Below are positions 47,152 to 58,989 of a DNA stretch of 64,000 nucleotides, in pieces. The DNA comes from Quercus robur. Lineage: Eukaryota; Streptophyta; Magnoliopsida; Fagales; Fagaceae. Position numbers and translations under genes: made by a program. How positions within the stretch are numbered: the first letter of the stretch is position 1; every line of letters starts with the position of its first letter. Where the stretch lies: positions 44,543,942 through 44,607,941 of the forward strand of contig NC_065542.1 of assembly GCF_932294415.1 (NCBI RefSeq), written 5' to 3'. The notes below the pieces were generated by a model. The model did not search any database. It saw only the letters and a list, made by a program, of their open reading frames with translations, and was not told the DNA's origin.

Positions 47152-47477
47152 CTGATCAAACAACACAAGATTAATCTATAACAGAATGTGGTAGACAAGC
47201 AGCTTACCTGTACTTTGCCTTATAGTTTAATAGGCGTTTCTTGAATGTGAAACTATCCAAATGTACCTCAACTTTCTGATGGAACATTTTCCAGATTTTT
47301 TTTATAGGTTCTCACCTCTTTTATTTAAGTTAGGGTGCAAAAACAAATGGAGTTTAGCACCACAGTAAGTACTTAAAGCATTGGTGATTTCCAGTTTAGC
47401 ATAGACTGACATAGAGTGACTACAAAGCATTGACATAGAGTGACACCACTAAACAAGATAGTTAACAAACCTCTTTT

Positions 47478-50400
47478 TCAAGGTTCACGAATTTTGCGAT
47501 TTTTAACCCTCGTGTAATGTTTGGGCGGGGGAGGAGGCTGCGGTGCACCATCCTTAGGCTCATCATCGTGTTGCAAAAAGGATGAATTTATAAAAGAGCC
47601 ACTACTAAAGGATGAATTTATAAAAGAGCCATTACTGAAGCATAAAGATTGATTAATCTCTAATCTTACAAAGGGCAGCTCCATCCATCAATTAAAAGAA
47701 TGCAGTAATGCATATTGAGAAGTCGATATTATGGTCCAATTCCATGACTTTAGCACTTACTCAAGGTTCACCAATTTTGTGTTTTTTAGCCCTCGTGTAA
47801 TGTTTGCGCGAGGGAGGAGGCTGCGGGGCATTATCCTTGGGCTCATCATCGTGCTGCTAATTCCATTAGATACATGCAATCAATATTCGGTATAATGATA
47901 AGAATAAAGTGAACTAGAAAATATATTATTACGTTCTAATTAATGTTATCATACCATAGAGCTGCCTCGGTGTCTTATTTTGTGTCCACCTGTCCCACAA
48001 GTGGGTGCTCTTCTAGTGCGTTGCGGTCTACCTCGTGGGGGTGAGGGCTGATGGGGGGATGCTCGTCCGGTACATCAATATGTGGCTGTAGAGTGTCAAT
48101 CCCAACCGGAGGTCCTAGAGGGTCAGATAAGGATGCAGTAGGTGGGTAATGATGCTCTATGTAGAGGCCAGGAGTGGGTGCAGTAGAGCTGGTGGGTGGG
48201 TATGAGGGTGTCTTGGGGAGTATAGGAGGGGTCAAATTTTGATCAATACTGACATCAAAATTGGGCTGCAAAGGTGGGCTGGGTGAAGGGACCTCGGGTT
48301 AAGGAGATGCATCTGGGATGGGTGGAGGGACCTCAGGCTGAGGAGATGCGTGTGGGATGGGTGGAGGCATCTCAGGACTAGTTATAACCCAAGGGGTTGT
48401 TGCACGCCGACCACGGCCCCTGACTACACTTGTGCTTGGGCTTGCTGTAGCAGGCCGACCACGACCCCTAGCTGCGCTTCTGCTTGGGCTTGCAGTAGCA
48501 CGCTGACTACGGGTCGGTGTACTTACGGGTGCTGCGCTTGTGCTTGGGGTTGCAGTAGCTGCTAGTTCAATCTCATGCCTATTGTTTGCCTGCCCATTTG
48601 CTGCAGGACCACCACCAAGGCCAGCCACAATATTTAGGACACGTCAGACATGGTTGTGAGCTTGGCTGCCTTTAGGAAGCATCTCCAACAGCACTAAATG
48701 GCTTTGAATCTGAAACGGAGAAAGAACCAGTACAATCAGATTTGAGACATTTATGTATCAATTAATGAATGGATAATATAATACTTATTAATCTACTCAA
48801 ATACTCAACTCAAAACTAACAGTTCTATTAGAATACTATATGTATCAGAAACTCTTAAATTAGATGTCAGTCAAATCAAACCAGATTTGCTGAAAAATTC
48901 ATAGAAATTGATTCTACGTTCATACATGTACTCAAGTAAAATGAAGTAGGCAATAAAATGTAATTAGAACACATTACCATTATATCTAATTTAGCGCTTT
49001 TGCGGTCGACATACTTTCGAGTGACCGGACGGTACCATAGGTAATAAGCATGATTACGGGGCATCTCACCAATCTGAGGAGGTGCATGACAAACTTGTTG
49101 TCGTCTCATTTCCCATGAAATGATATACGGTCCATGCTCCTCCCTCCAATTCTTTTCCACCTTCCCATGTAAGTCTATTTTATGCAATCTATCATCGTAG
49201 ACAACATCGTCAGGCCGCTCTTGCGCCCAGCCAAACTGTCGAAGGACACGGTCCGGGTGGTGTCTCTCTACTATGCAAAAACACACAAGTGGCACCCTTG
49301 CTGTCCACGTATCCCTCCCTGCAACGCAGAACTCAGGAAGGTGGCCGAAGTCTGCCTCGTATGGCTGCCACACAATCTACAATAGAAACAAAAAACAATT
49401 ATCATAACATCTTAAAATGTGAAACAAGGGAGAATACATAGATAAAGGGAAAAACAAAAATTATAACAAAAGATATGTTAAAGGATGAAGCAATCATATT
49501 CTTAAGGAAAATTATCATAACCAAACAAAAATTTTGAATATTATTACTTGGTCTGGTTGCATTGTAACTAATTGCTCACGATAATGGATCAAGGCCGTGT
49601 TGGATGGCCTACTCTTCGAGCTTGGCACCCGCACCCATCTACAATTACGAGCGAATAACATAAGAACGATTATACAATTTAGTTACTAAGAAGAGTACAT
49701 TGCATAACACACTAAATATTAGGAAAAGACTTACTTAAATGCAAGTGGAGCATATGGCCATGGGCCATAATCACATCCAGGTGGGGGCTCTATCCTCAGG
49801 CACAAGAATGGCAACCTTGCCCTTGCCCAATATTGGACCAAGGTGCACGCCCCACCAATCTGTGATGCCCCTTTCTCGCTTGCCCGACACAACTCTCTGT
49901 ACAACCAGGCCAGGCAACCACTACCCCAACTATACTGTGGCGTATCACAAAGGTTGCGCATGAAGTCCAAGAACATTAGATGCACCCGATCTCCTGACTT
50001 GTCCATGAAAAGTTTATCCCCTACTAGCGCAAAATATAGCACCGGGCATACTGGTGTATCTACATCTCCATTGCGTCATGAGGCAGTGGTGCTGCAATGG
50101 CCTCAACAAGTCAGCTGATGAGAATTCTTTGCCCCACCAAAGTTTTATTGTCATTCGGCGGAGTAAAACCAAGCAAGTCCCTACACAGTTGACTCCAATC
50201 CCCATCCACCACAACAGTCGGCCCAACCAAAACCTCACCGTCTATAGGAAGTCCGAAAATTACCACCACATCTTGTAGGGTGATTGACATCTCACCATGT
50301 GGAAGATGAAACGTATGAGTCTCCGGCCGCCATCGCTCAACTAGGGCCGATATTAGGCAATGATCTATCTCTCTAGAAGGGGCTCTAAACAATCCTTCCA

Positions 50401-50731
50401 TCCTTAGCAATTTGATAATGTCAATCACTCGATCATCTTGCATCTGAACGTTTGCCATCTCCTTAGTGTGACCACGACACGTAAGTGGGCCCGAGTCCTA
50501 CAAAATTGATAAAAATTATAGCGGTTGTTAGAACTAGAAATACAACTTTGAAAGAACTTGCTAACTAAAAGTCAAAGACAACGTAAAAATTAAAGCGGTT
50601 GTTAGAACTAGAAATTTCACCTCGCCATTCCAAATGGCCTCTGATCGATGATATGGTTGTCGCATCAACAATGACCTCTGAAGCGGACCGAGGTGTAAGA
50701 TCTCTAGCTCCTCATCGATCCGAGGCTCCAT
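47478..50731 (-). pseudogene. Plant mobile domain (PMD, MAIN-like) gene of the giant element
   Basis: Exons on the minus strand: 50621-50731 (ATG; MEPRIDEELEILHLGPLQRS), 49735-50497 (ALVERWRPETHTFHLPHGEM, SITLQDVVVIFGLPIDGE, YSWGSGCLAWLYRELCRA), 49548-49638 (KWVRVPSSKSRPSNTALIHY), 48978-49376 (VWQPYEADFGHLP, YYLWYRPVTRKY) and about 47975-48713 (Pro/Ser/Arg-rich tail), plus a short last exon. This is the PMD of MAIN/MAIL1-like proteins, often annotated as PP7 long-form homologs and shared between host genes and transposons. Exon 2 has stops near 50117 and 50065 and a one-base shift near 50040. Exon 5 has stops near 48648 and 48299. The last exon is duplicated (about 47765-47860 and 47478-47580). 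The cellular PMD function is nuclear; its role in transposons is unknown. Confidence 0.9.
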
Positions 50732-53541
50732 ACTACAAAGAGTGCTACTGTGAGATATTAATAGTGTAGGGGCAAAGGAGTGCTATTCTACATGCAAGGA
50801 AAATCTATACTGAAGAGTAGCTTATTGGCATTATTTAAAAAAGGATGCTAAAACAATGATGAGTTAATAAGACAACTTTGTTTACAGAAAACTCAAAAAC
50901 AATGATGAGTAATTATGTAAAAATGCTTGAGAAGCATTAATAAACACAATGTGCTTCTTCATATAGTAGTTCATTTTGTTGTTCTAAAAACACATGGAAA
51001 GATTGTCAAATTAAGTAGAATGTAATAGAAGGTTTAACTTCTTCACTATAAAGATCACTACTAGAAACACCTGTCCATAGAATCTTCAGCCATAATGTTG
51101 AGTGGGATTAGCTACAGTAGAGATGTTTTCTAGTAATGGCGGAAGAATTGAGCACATTTGACAAATCAAACTGCTTCAGACTAGTAAAAACTGTTAAAGG
51201 ATCCTTTAATTTTTCTAGTTTCATAGGATGGCAGAGGATAGCACCAAAATGCAGTACCAAATTGATAGAAAGAATGAGTTTACGACTTGGAAAGATGGGC
51301 AAGGCTAAGTCTCTTAGAGCAGGCTGGGGTTGTTTCAACTCTTCAAGAGACAAAATCTTGGAAAATGCCTCTTAGTTATGCTTTCTTGTTGATTATAAAA
51401 GATGACTATACTATTTTATTGATAAGTAATTATAACAGATGACTACAATATGCACTACCTTGTCTATTTATAGTTACACAAGGATGCATGCCATTGGCTA
51501 ACTGCAATGCTTTAAATAAATATATATATATATATATATAAGTAATAAAGATTTATGTACTGTATGTGGGACCTACACAATGTGAGTGTGATAGTGAATG
51601 GTCTTACTAGAGTACCAATGTAGAACAAGGCAATTGATTCTTCAATTTTTCATTTTATTTAATTAAACACAAGCTTGACCAAGTTGAGATTTAATTGGTT
51701 TGGTCAAAGTAAACCTGGAGTGGGAATATGGATTATATTTTAGTAGTAGGAGGCTACTGGTTAATAAGGGCTAAGGAATGGCATCATTAATATTGCAGTG
51801 ATATCGTACTGATAATTGCTATTTGATAAAACCTATATCACTACGTTTTAATACTAATTAGTTGCTAACAAATACTATTAGATTTTCTTTTGAGTAATCT
51901 CATTAATTCATTGGATATTTTATATTTCACATATCAAATGATTCATCCAGTCAAACAAATGTGGTTTCAGTCAATGTGCCCATTAATTTAAAATAAAAAG
52001 CAAGTCCACCTTTTAAGGATTCAATTCATACATAAATGACCTGCTACTGTAAAATAGAATTTTCTTCAAAAAATGTAAGCTTGCAACCTACCCCAATTAA
52101 GCAAACTACTATAGCTTCTATTTCTAGAAGTTATCACGGTATGTTTTATTCCTAATCATTGTTAGTACTATTAAAAGAAAATTACTATTTGAGAGAGGTT
52201 TGTGTTCTTATATTGAATTATTTTTAGTAATAAATTATAAATTAGGACAATATTTATCTAATCACCCATGTAAAACCCTTTTTTTTTTTTTTCATATTTG
52301 CTTCCCATGTTGGGAAGATTAAAAGTATGAACCCAGATGGAAAATAATAATTTGACCACTTTTTTTTTTTTCTTAATTTCAACTACTCCATTCTACCAAA
52401 CATGGGGAAAAAATCAATCTTTCATTTTTTGTTTACTGAGCTTGAGCCATCTCATTGGAGACCATTTGTCAACATTTGAGACTTCATAGCAGAACTATCA
52501 TCATATGATTCCAGAATTACTATTTTATTAGCACCAAGTAGGGTTAAGTGGTTAACCAGATTTAGTTTGTTGCAAGTCTTTTTGTTCTTGGTTCTTAGCC
52601 CCCATAAAAAAGAGTGGGGTTATAAGTGCTTAACCAGCATAGCTATAGTGAGTTGAAAATCTCTTTGTGTGAATTATGATAAGAAAGACATAATTGTTAA
52701 TCTATGCCAAACTATAAGAAACTCAAAGCGTAAAAGCTAAAGCGAGACACAAGAACAAAGTCATCCCCACAAAATCAAAAGGTTAGTGGAAGATTCATAG
52801 TCCACCCCCAAAAGCTTTAGTATTCTTCAATCTTTAATCTTCACACCATTCACTACCTAGTTTATTTATTAAATAAACTATAGTGAGATAATTGTAATAA
52901 AATAATTATATATATATATTTGGATGGATGATTGGATCAGATGGTTTCAAAAAACTATTAACCTCAAACTCAACGCAACCCAAAATTTTTTTTTTTTTTT
53001 TTTTCAAACCCAATCTATCAATCTATGGAAACCAAACAATGACTCATTCCTTATTCCCATGGCTGAACCAAATGTGGCACAACCCCAAAACCATGTCCAC
53101 ACTCAAATACAGATGTTCTGGTGTAAGTTTTCATTTTTTTCAAATGAATATTCTCTCAATTATTACTTCACAACTCATACACTGTTCATAGAAGCATTTC
53201 ATCAAACCCATAATTTGAATTACAAACCCACAAACGAAAATACATACAGAAAATTAAAACAAACCCAAAACAAATCAGTGAAAATACCATGAAACAAGAT
53301 ACACAAACAAATCAAACAAAACCCACAAACAAATCAAATGAAACCCAAACAAACTAGATTAAATATCAATGTAATCCAGATATTAACAATTTTTACACTA
53401 TCCAACAATTCGAATGCTCAATTAGTTAAAAAAAATTAATTTTCCAAACAACCAAACAGAATAATATACATGCATTCACTGAAATGACATGAACCACCAA
53501 AACCCAGAAAGATCCGAAATTGAAAAACGAAATAGGTAACA
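50732..53541. other. Right flank of the giant element, no gene recognised
   Basis: AT-rich. An 80-codon plus-strand open frame at 51136-51375 has no domain that I know. An (AT)n tract lies at 51521-51540 and T runs at 52280 and 52987. Probably the upstream region of the PMD gene. Confidence 0.4.
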
Positions 53542-53599
53542 TCATGAAATTCCAAAACCTAAGATTGGAGTTGGAGAAAGAGAGAGTACCTTCGGCGGA

Positions 53600-53800
53600 T
53601 GGTGGGTCAATGGGAGCAGTACTGAGTTTGAGTGGCTGACTGTCAATGGGAGCAGCACTGAGTTTGAGTGGCTAAGTGTCAATGGGAGCAACACCTTCGG
53701 CACGGTGAGTTTGAGAGAGCGAAGTGTCTGAGAGTGAGTTGATTTTGAAATTTTCACAGTAAGGGGATGAGTTTGAGAGAGCGGAGTGTCTGAGATTGAG
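53600..53800. repeat. ~45-bp tandem repeats near the right end
   Basis: The unit GTCAATGGGAGCAG.ACTGAG then TTTGAGTGGCT is repeated about 2.5 times (53605, 53641, 53687). GAGTTTGAGAGAGCG.AGTGTC then CTGAGA occurs twice after it. Confidence 0.75.
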
Positions 53801-53847
53801 AGATGTTGAAAGGGTCTGAGAATATAGATTGTTTTAAGTGGTAACTG

Positions 53848-54036
53848 AAACTCGGTTTTAGAAGAAAAAAACGTTAAACAGAAACCGAGTTTATAAAACT
53901 CGATTTTGGAAAGCGAGTTTTATAAACTCGCTATCCAAGTGGAAAACTTTGGCCACGTCATCATATGAAAAACCACAAAAACGAGTCTTAAAAGCTCGAT
54001 TTTTAATTGGATCTCGAGTTTTAGAAACTCGAGATG
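53848..54036. repeat. Right-end cluster of CTCGAG palindromes
   Basis: Modules AAACCGAGTTTATAAAACTC, GCGAGTTTTATAAACTCGC, ACGAGTCTTAAAAGCTCG and, at 54011-54035, an ATCTCGAG...CTCGAGAT palindrome. The last has the same arms as the palindrome at 12940-12964, and AATTAAAAA/TTAAAAA follows in both when read inward. This is the best evidence of terminal symmetry of the 41-kb element. Confidence 0.7.
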
Positions 54037-54114
54037 CTAGTATTATATATTCTTTCGTAACCGGGCAACTAACGAAATTCTTAGCATATTACAGTTATTT
54101 AGAAAGGGTGTTCT

Positions 54115-56792
54115 TGAATAAGGTGGCCAATATGCTCCCCGTAGCTTTATCATTAACTGTTTGAATAACTACCAGAGCATCAGATTCAACAATAATCCGA
54201 GGCAGCTGAAGCTCTTGAGCAAAAAGGACACCTTGCTCCAAAGCAAAAACTTCTGAAAGCTCTACAGAAAAATAAGACTGAAGCAGCAAGCACAGAGCAG
54301 CCACTACTTGACCATTGAAGTCTCTAATAACAACACCCACACAAGAAGAACCTTCTTGTTCTGAAAAAGCACCATCAACATTTACTTTAAAAACTCCAGG
54401 AGGGGGTGGGCTCCATCTAGAAGAGGTAGGCCTTACTAAGCCAAAATCCCAACTAGTAGAGCATGTAAATTCTTCCACAGCATTTCTTGCTCTATGCCAA
54501 ACTTGGAGAGGAGAAAGACCACCCTCCTTATGCACTATACTATTTCTGTTAGACCATATGGCCCAAGCCGTGGCAAAGAAGAGCTCCAAATCTTGAAGAG
54601 TTAAGTGAGAGAGGATAGATAGAGTCGAGTCTAGGAAGGAATTTTTAAATCCTTGGGTGTGAAGAGGATTTTCAAGCCAAAAGTCCCAAACCAAGGATGA
54701 GAAATCACATGTAAAAAGAGCATGATCAACAAATTCAGCATCATTTCCACAAACAGGGCAGGCCATATTTTGAGAAATCCCTCTTCTAAAAATGGCTTCC
54801 ATCGTAGGGAGACCATTGACACAAGCTCTCCAAGCAAACACCATTTTTGTTGGCAAGTGGAGATGCCAAAGCCGCTTCCACAAGGGCTTACAAGGATCCC
54901 CATTAGAACTTTCACCATGATCATTTGCCCTTACCATGATCATTTGCCCCCATTAGACCGTGAGCTACATGATAGGCATTTTTTACTGAGAATTCTCCAT
55001 GCTTATTTCCAATCTAGATTATTTTGTCTTCTGGAAGGGTGCAGCTTAGAGGAATCTTCAAGATTGTTTTTGCTTCGAATGGGAGAAAGGTTGCCCTAAC
55101 CAAATCCACATTCTACCATTTTGTCATTGGGTTTATGAGAGATGAGACCATTGGGAATTGGGGAATAACATTTGGGGGGGAGGGGGGGGGGGGAAATGAC
55201 CTTGTAGGTGGACGGGGTTGGCAGCCATTTGTCATCCCATATGTGAATTAGTTTCCCGTTGCCCACTCTCCAACGAGTTCTCTCTCTAATAATGTCAAGG
55301 CTGCTATGTATGCTTCTCTAGGAGTATGATGGGGAGTTACCAAGCTTAGCATTTAAAATATCTCCAGAAGGGAAATATCTTGATTTAAGAATCCTAGCCA
55401 CAAGAGAGCTTGGGTTTTGCAGAATTCGCCATAACTACTTAGCAAGCATTGCTTTGTTAAAAGCTTGTAGATTCTTGAACCCCATTCCACCGCTTACTTT
55501 CTGTTTACACATTGTTTTCCAGCTCACCCAACACATCTTTGCTTCTTGTTGCCTTTGGCCCCGTCAGAAACTTCTCATCATACTCTCAATTTCTTCACAT
55601 AGGCTTTGGGGAAGAAGGAAGCACCCCATAGTGTATGTGGGAATTGCTTGAGCAACTGCTTTTATAAGGATTTCTTTACCCCCCATAGAGAGAAGTTTAT
55701 CCTTCCACCTGGCTAACTTTTGTCCAATCCTCTCTTTGAGAATAGAGAAGATTTGTTTCTTCGATCTACCAATGAAGGATGGGAGGCCTAAGTATCTCGT
55801 GTGTCTAGAATCCTGCATAGGGCCAAGAGTAGCAAAATTCTCATCCTTGACTTCTTGAGATGTATTGGGGCTAAAGAAAATGGAGGATTTCTCGATATTA
55901 ATTTTCTGACCCGAGGCTTCCTCATAGTTCTGGAGGATTTGCTTCAATACTCGACATTCCTCAGCACTAGCTTTGCAGAAGAGAATGCTATCATCCGCAA
56001 ATAACGAGTGACTCTTGGGCAGCCCCTACATATAGAAATGCCTGTCCAACTATGGTTTCGGGCTGCCTCGTGATAAGAGCAGAAAGCCCTTTAGTACAAA
56101 TAAGGAAGAGAGTTGGGGAGAGAGGATCCCCTTGCCTAAGCCCACGGGAAGGAGTAATGTTCCCACAAGTAGCACCATTTATTAAAACAGAAAAAGATAC
56201 CGAGGTGATACACCTCATAACAAGATCCACCCACTTGGAACTGAAGCCTAATTTCTCCATAACTGCCTTAATAAAGCACCACTCAACTCTGTCAAACGCC
56301 TTACTCATATCAAGTTTGGCGGCCATGTAGCCTTCCTTGCCTGCATTTTTGTGGTTTAGAAAGTGCATTAACTCAAACGCCACAAGCACATTGTCAGTAA
56401 TAAGCCTGTCAGAGGTGAAAGCATTTTGATTTTCAAAAATAATATGAGGAAGTAGGGCCTTAAATCTATTTGCAATGGTTTTTGATATGAGCTTGTAAAC
56501 AACATTGCACAAGCTTATGGGCCGAAAATCAGCCATCTTTTTGGGATTATTAATCTTTGGGATGAGAGCAATATTGGTTCTATTAAGGCTAGCCATAGAC
56601 ATATTACCATTAAGAACATTCAAAACCATATTAGTAATGCTACAACCCACTATATTCCAGTATTTTTGATAAAAGATGGCAGACATACCGTCCAGGCCAG
56701 GTGCTTTTGTGGGATGCATCTGTTTGAGGACAGTGGCAACCTCTTCCCTGGTGAAGTTCTTGTTTAGACTTTCATTCATCTCTTCAGTCACC
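54115..56792 (-). pseudogene. LINE 5'-truncated part: RT, zf-RVT, RNase H
   Basis: On the minus strand: a reverse transcriptase core (56791 to about 55560) with TKAPGLDGMSAIFYQKYW, FRPISLCNVVYKLISK, KLDMSKAFDRVEW and GLRQGDPLSP. The catalytic FADD follows near 56000 after a frame change. A zinc-binding RT-associated domain (PVCGNDAEFVDHALFTC, about 54740) and RNase H (KVNVDGAFSEQEGSSCVG, about 54370; ESDALVVIQTVNDKATGS, about 54160) come next. Endonuclease and 5' ORF are absent (truncated at 56792). Frameshifts and stops make it inactive. Its 3' end is at 12563-12857, displaced by the giant element. Confidence 0.93.
55154..55193. repeat. G-rich tract in the LINE
   Basis: Runs of G (8 and 12) broken by A at about 55171-55193. 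They lie within LINE coding sequence and probably reflect later slippage. Confidence 0.7.
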
Positions 56793-56805
56793 CTTGTAAA
56801 GTCTT
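56793..56805. repeat. LINE target-site duplication, right copy
   Basis: CTTGTAAAGTCTT, identical to 12552-12564. Tandem-unit sequence resumes immediately (AACTCCGTTTGATAGAATTG; compare 10145 in copy 1). Confidence 0.85.
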
Positions 56806-56828
56806 AACTCCGTTTGATAGAATTGTTA

Positions 56829-58598
56829 AATAATTTAGGCGTAAATGTTCTTTTCATCTCTATATTTTGGGGTCATTTTTATTTTGGTCCTTACATTTTT
56901 ATTTTATCACTTTTAGTTCCTAAATCAATTAGCGCATGTCATATCAGTTCTTGCCATCAGCCAACTAACAGAAAAAGCTGACGTAGCTGACGGCACTATT
57001 AAAATAATAATGAAAAAAATTATTTTGGCATTAAAAAATGCCACATCAGCATTTAAGTTAAAAATTAATTTTAACTAAATTAAAAAAAATTAAAAACAGA
57101 ATTAAAAACAAAAAATAACATGAATTGAGATTTAAGAGTGCCTTGAACAAGAACAATAAGAACACAAATCCAGATTTAAGAACAATAAGAAAATTTTCCT
57201 TTATTTGACTTTTTTTTTTCCTTAGAAAACAAACACAAGATTAAGAAAGAACAAATTTAGATCTAAGAACACAAACCCATAAATTAAAATCCAAAAATTA
57301 AAAAATCTCAAAATTACCATTTTCTCAAACCTAGCAAAATCATCAAATCCCAAAGCACCAAAGTACCAAATCAATCCAAAAAATACAACACAACCAAACA
57401 AAAAAATCTCAAACTCAGGAAAACCCATCTCTGAACCCAACAAACCCACCTCACTCTCAAAAACCCAAACTAAAAACAACAAAAACAAAACATAAAAATC
57501 AAAATCAAAACGCTGACTCTAAAACACTATGAAGATTTTTCTGATTCTCTCATTAGCTTCAATCTTCTACTTTTCTCTAAGCAATTCCATTGAAGACGAT
57601 GTGATGTGCTTGCAAGGCGTGAAGAACTCTCTCTCTGACCCGGCCAACAAATTGAGTTCATGGACCTTCACGAACTCGTCTGTCGCTTCAATCTACAAGC
57701 TCCAAGGAGTTATGTGCTGGAACGAGAAGAACCAGCTCATCAGCCTTCAGCTTCCAACGATGCAACTTTCCGGCGAGGTTCCGAAGAGTCTGAAGTATTG
57801 CCGAAGCCTTCAAACCCTATATCTGTCCAACAACTCCATCTCTGGTCCAATCCCTTCTCAAATCTGTAACTGGTTGCCATAGTCCAATCCCTTCGTGATC
57901 CCCTAGATCTAGGATTTGTTGACCCATTTTTGCTCTTTGATTTTCTGTAGTTCAGTTTCATAGATCTGGGGTTTGTGGACTCATTTTTGCTATTTGATTT
58001 TCTATAGGTTTGGATTGTGGTTTCTGTACTTTGGGTTTTTGATTTTCTCTAAGTTGACTTCTCGTTTTTGCTATGTTCTTCTCGGGTTTGTGTCAATCTT
58101 CATTTTCCTATGTTTGCTTTTGTTCATGCTCTTTGATTTGGTGATGTTCATGTTTTTTTTTTTTTCTCCTGTAGGTTTGATGTTCATGTTCTTTGATGTT
58201 CATGTTCTTTTATTCTGAGTTTGTTCTTTGATTCTGGATTTGATGTCATTGCTGGGTTTATTTCTTGATTTAAGAAGAACATTGAAGAACAAGTTCTTAT
58301 GTTCTCATGTTCTTAGATCTCACTTCATGTAATTTTTTGTTTTTAATTTTTTTATTTAATTAAAATTAATTTAAATGTTGATGTGGTATTTTTTTATGCC
58401 AAAATAATTTTTCTTATTATTATTTTAATAGTGCCATCAGCTACGTCAGTTTTTTCTGTTAGTTAGCTGACGGCAAGGACTGATATGACACGTGTTAATT
58501 GGTTTAGGGACTAAAAGTGGTAAAATGAAAATGTAGGGACCAAAATAGAAATGACCCCAAAATGTAGGGACGAAAAGAGCATTTACGCCAATAATTTA
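56829..58598. mobile_element. Pack-MULE, 9-bp TSD, long TIRs
   Basis: The element proper is 56838-58589 (1752 bp). The perfect TSD AATAATTTA is at 56829-56837 and 58590-58598. TIRs of about 230 bp start GGCGTAAATG.TCTTTTC and contain GGGGTCATTT.TATTTTGGTC, CTGACGTAGCTGA.GGCAC.. and related sequence, typical of MULE ends. There is no transposase. The interior holds the 5' end of a host receptor-kinase gene, which defines a Pack-MULE. The target is the tandem unit, whose empty site is seen near 10165 in copy 1. Confidence 0.94.
57529..57882 (+). pseudogene. BIR1-like LRR receptor kinase 5' fragment (in Pack-MULE)
   Basis: 117 codons from ATG 57529. A signal peptide (MKIFLILSLASIFYFSLS) is followed by an LRR N-terminal cap (CLQGVKNSLSDPANKLSSW, then VMCWNEKNQ) and the first LRRs (SLQTLYLSNNSISGPIPSQI), ending at CNWLP and a stop. 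This matches the start of plant BIR1-type (At5g48380-like) receptor kinases, which restrain immune signalling with BAK1 at the plasma membrane. The remaining LRRs, transmembrane helix and kinase domain are missing. The frame is intact and an upstream region of ~430 bp is included, so a short secreted peptide could be expressed. Confidence 0.85.
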
Positions 58599-58989
58599 TT
58601 TTTAATTTTTAAATAATATTACATAAAAATGATAAAAATTTACACCAAATAACAACTTTATATATATATATATATATAGGTGTGTGTGTTAAACAAGAAG
58701 CATGGCCTCTTTCTCTTTCTCTAGAAATATCTAAAGTATATCTCAATTTCTCTCTCTCTCTCGAATTCTCTAGAGCTCAGTTTAAGTTCAGCCACACTTT
58801 TTCAAATTGTCTGGAAGATTTGAGAAAGTCATTATTTTATTGTCAATAAAAGAAAGAAGCTAAAAGCTAGTATAAATAGATGTAGTGATGGTTGAAGTGA
58901 AAAAAAAAAAAGTAATGTAGCAGGTGTGAGAGACTTGTGAAGTGAGTGTGTGTCATAGAAACATCAAGTGAGACGTTTGAAGTAGCGTG
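58599..58989. repeat. Tandem unit, end of copy 2 and copy 3
   Basis: It resumes after the Pack-MULE (ATTTTTAATTTTTAAATAAT...ACCAAATAACAACTT). A new copy starts at (TA)n-GGTGTGTGTGTTAAACAAGA and runs to GAAGTAGCGTG. It keeps the empty CACTA target GAATTCTCTAGAGCTCAG at about 58765. Cut short by the next element. Confidence 0.85.

Larger units (their letters stand above)
12858..54114. mobile_element. Putative giant (41-kb) Mutator-like element
   Basis: It is flanked by the 9-bp direct repeat TGAATAAGG (12849-12857 and 54115-54123), the TSD length typical of Mutator elements. It interrupts the RNase H domain of a single LINE whose two halves lie outside. Inside are a MuDR-type transposase gene near the left end and a plant mobile domain gene near the right end, both families known from MULEs. 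The outermost ~60 bp of the two ends are only weakly complementary. The strong terminal symmetry is a CTCGAG palindrome about 80 bp inside each end, with related flanks. That would make it a MULE with poor TIRs. Length 41,257 bp includes several later insertions. An alternative is a DNA segment inserted by a repair event. Confidence 0.62.

Noticed and set aside
48350-48565. Cys-rich plus-strand frame
   Set aside because: Antisense of the Pro/Ser/Arg-rich repeats in the PMD tail.
52860-52885. Short AT-rich palindrome TTTATTTATTAAATAAA
   Set aside because: Too short and low in complexity to mean anything in this AT-rich context.
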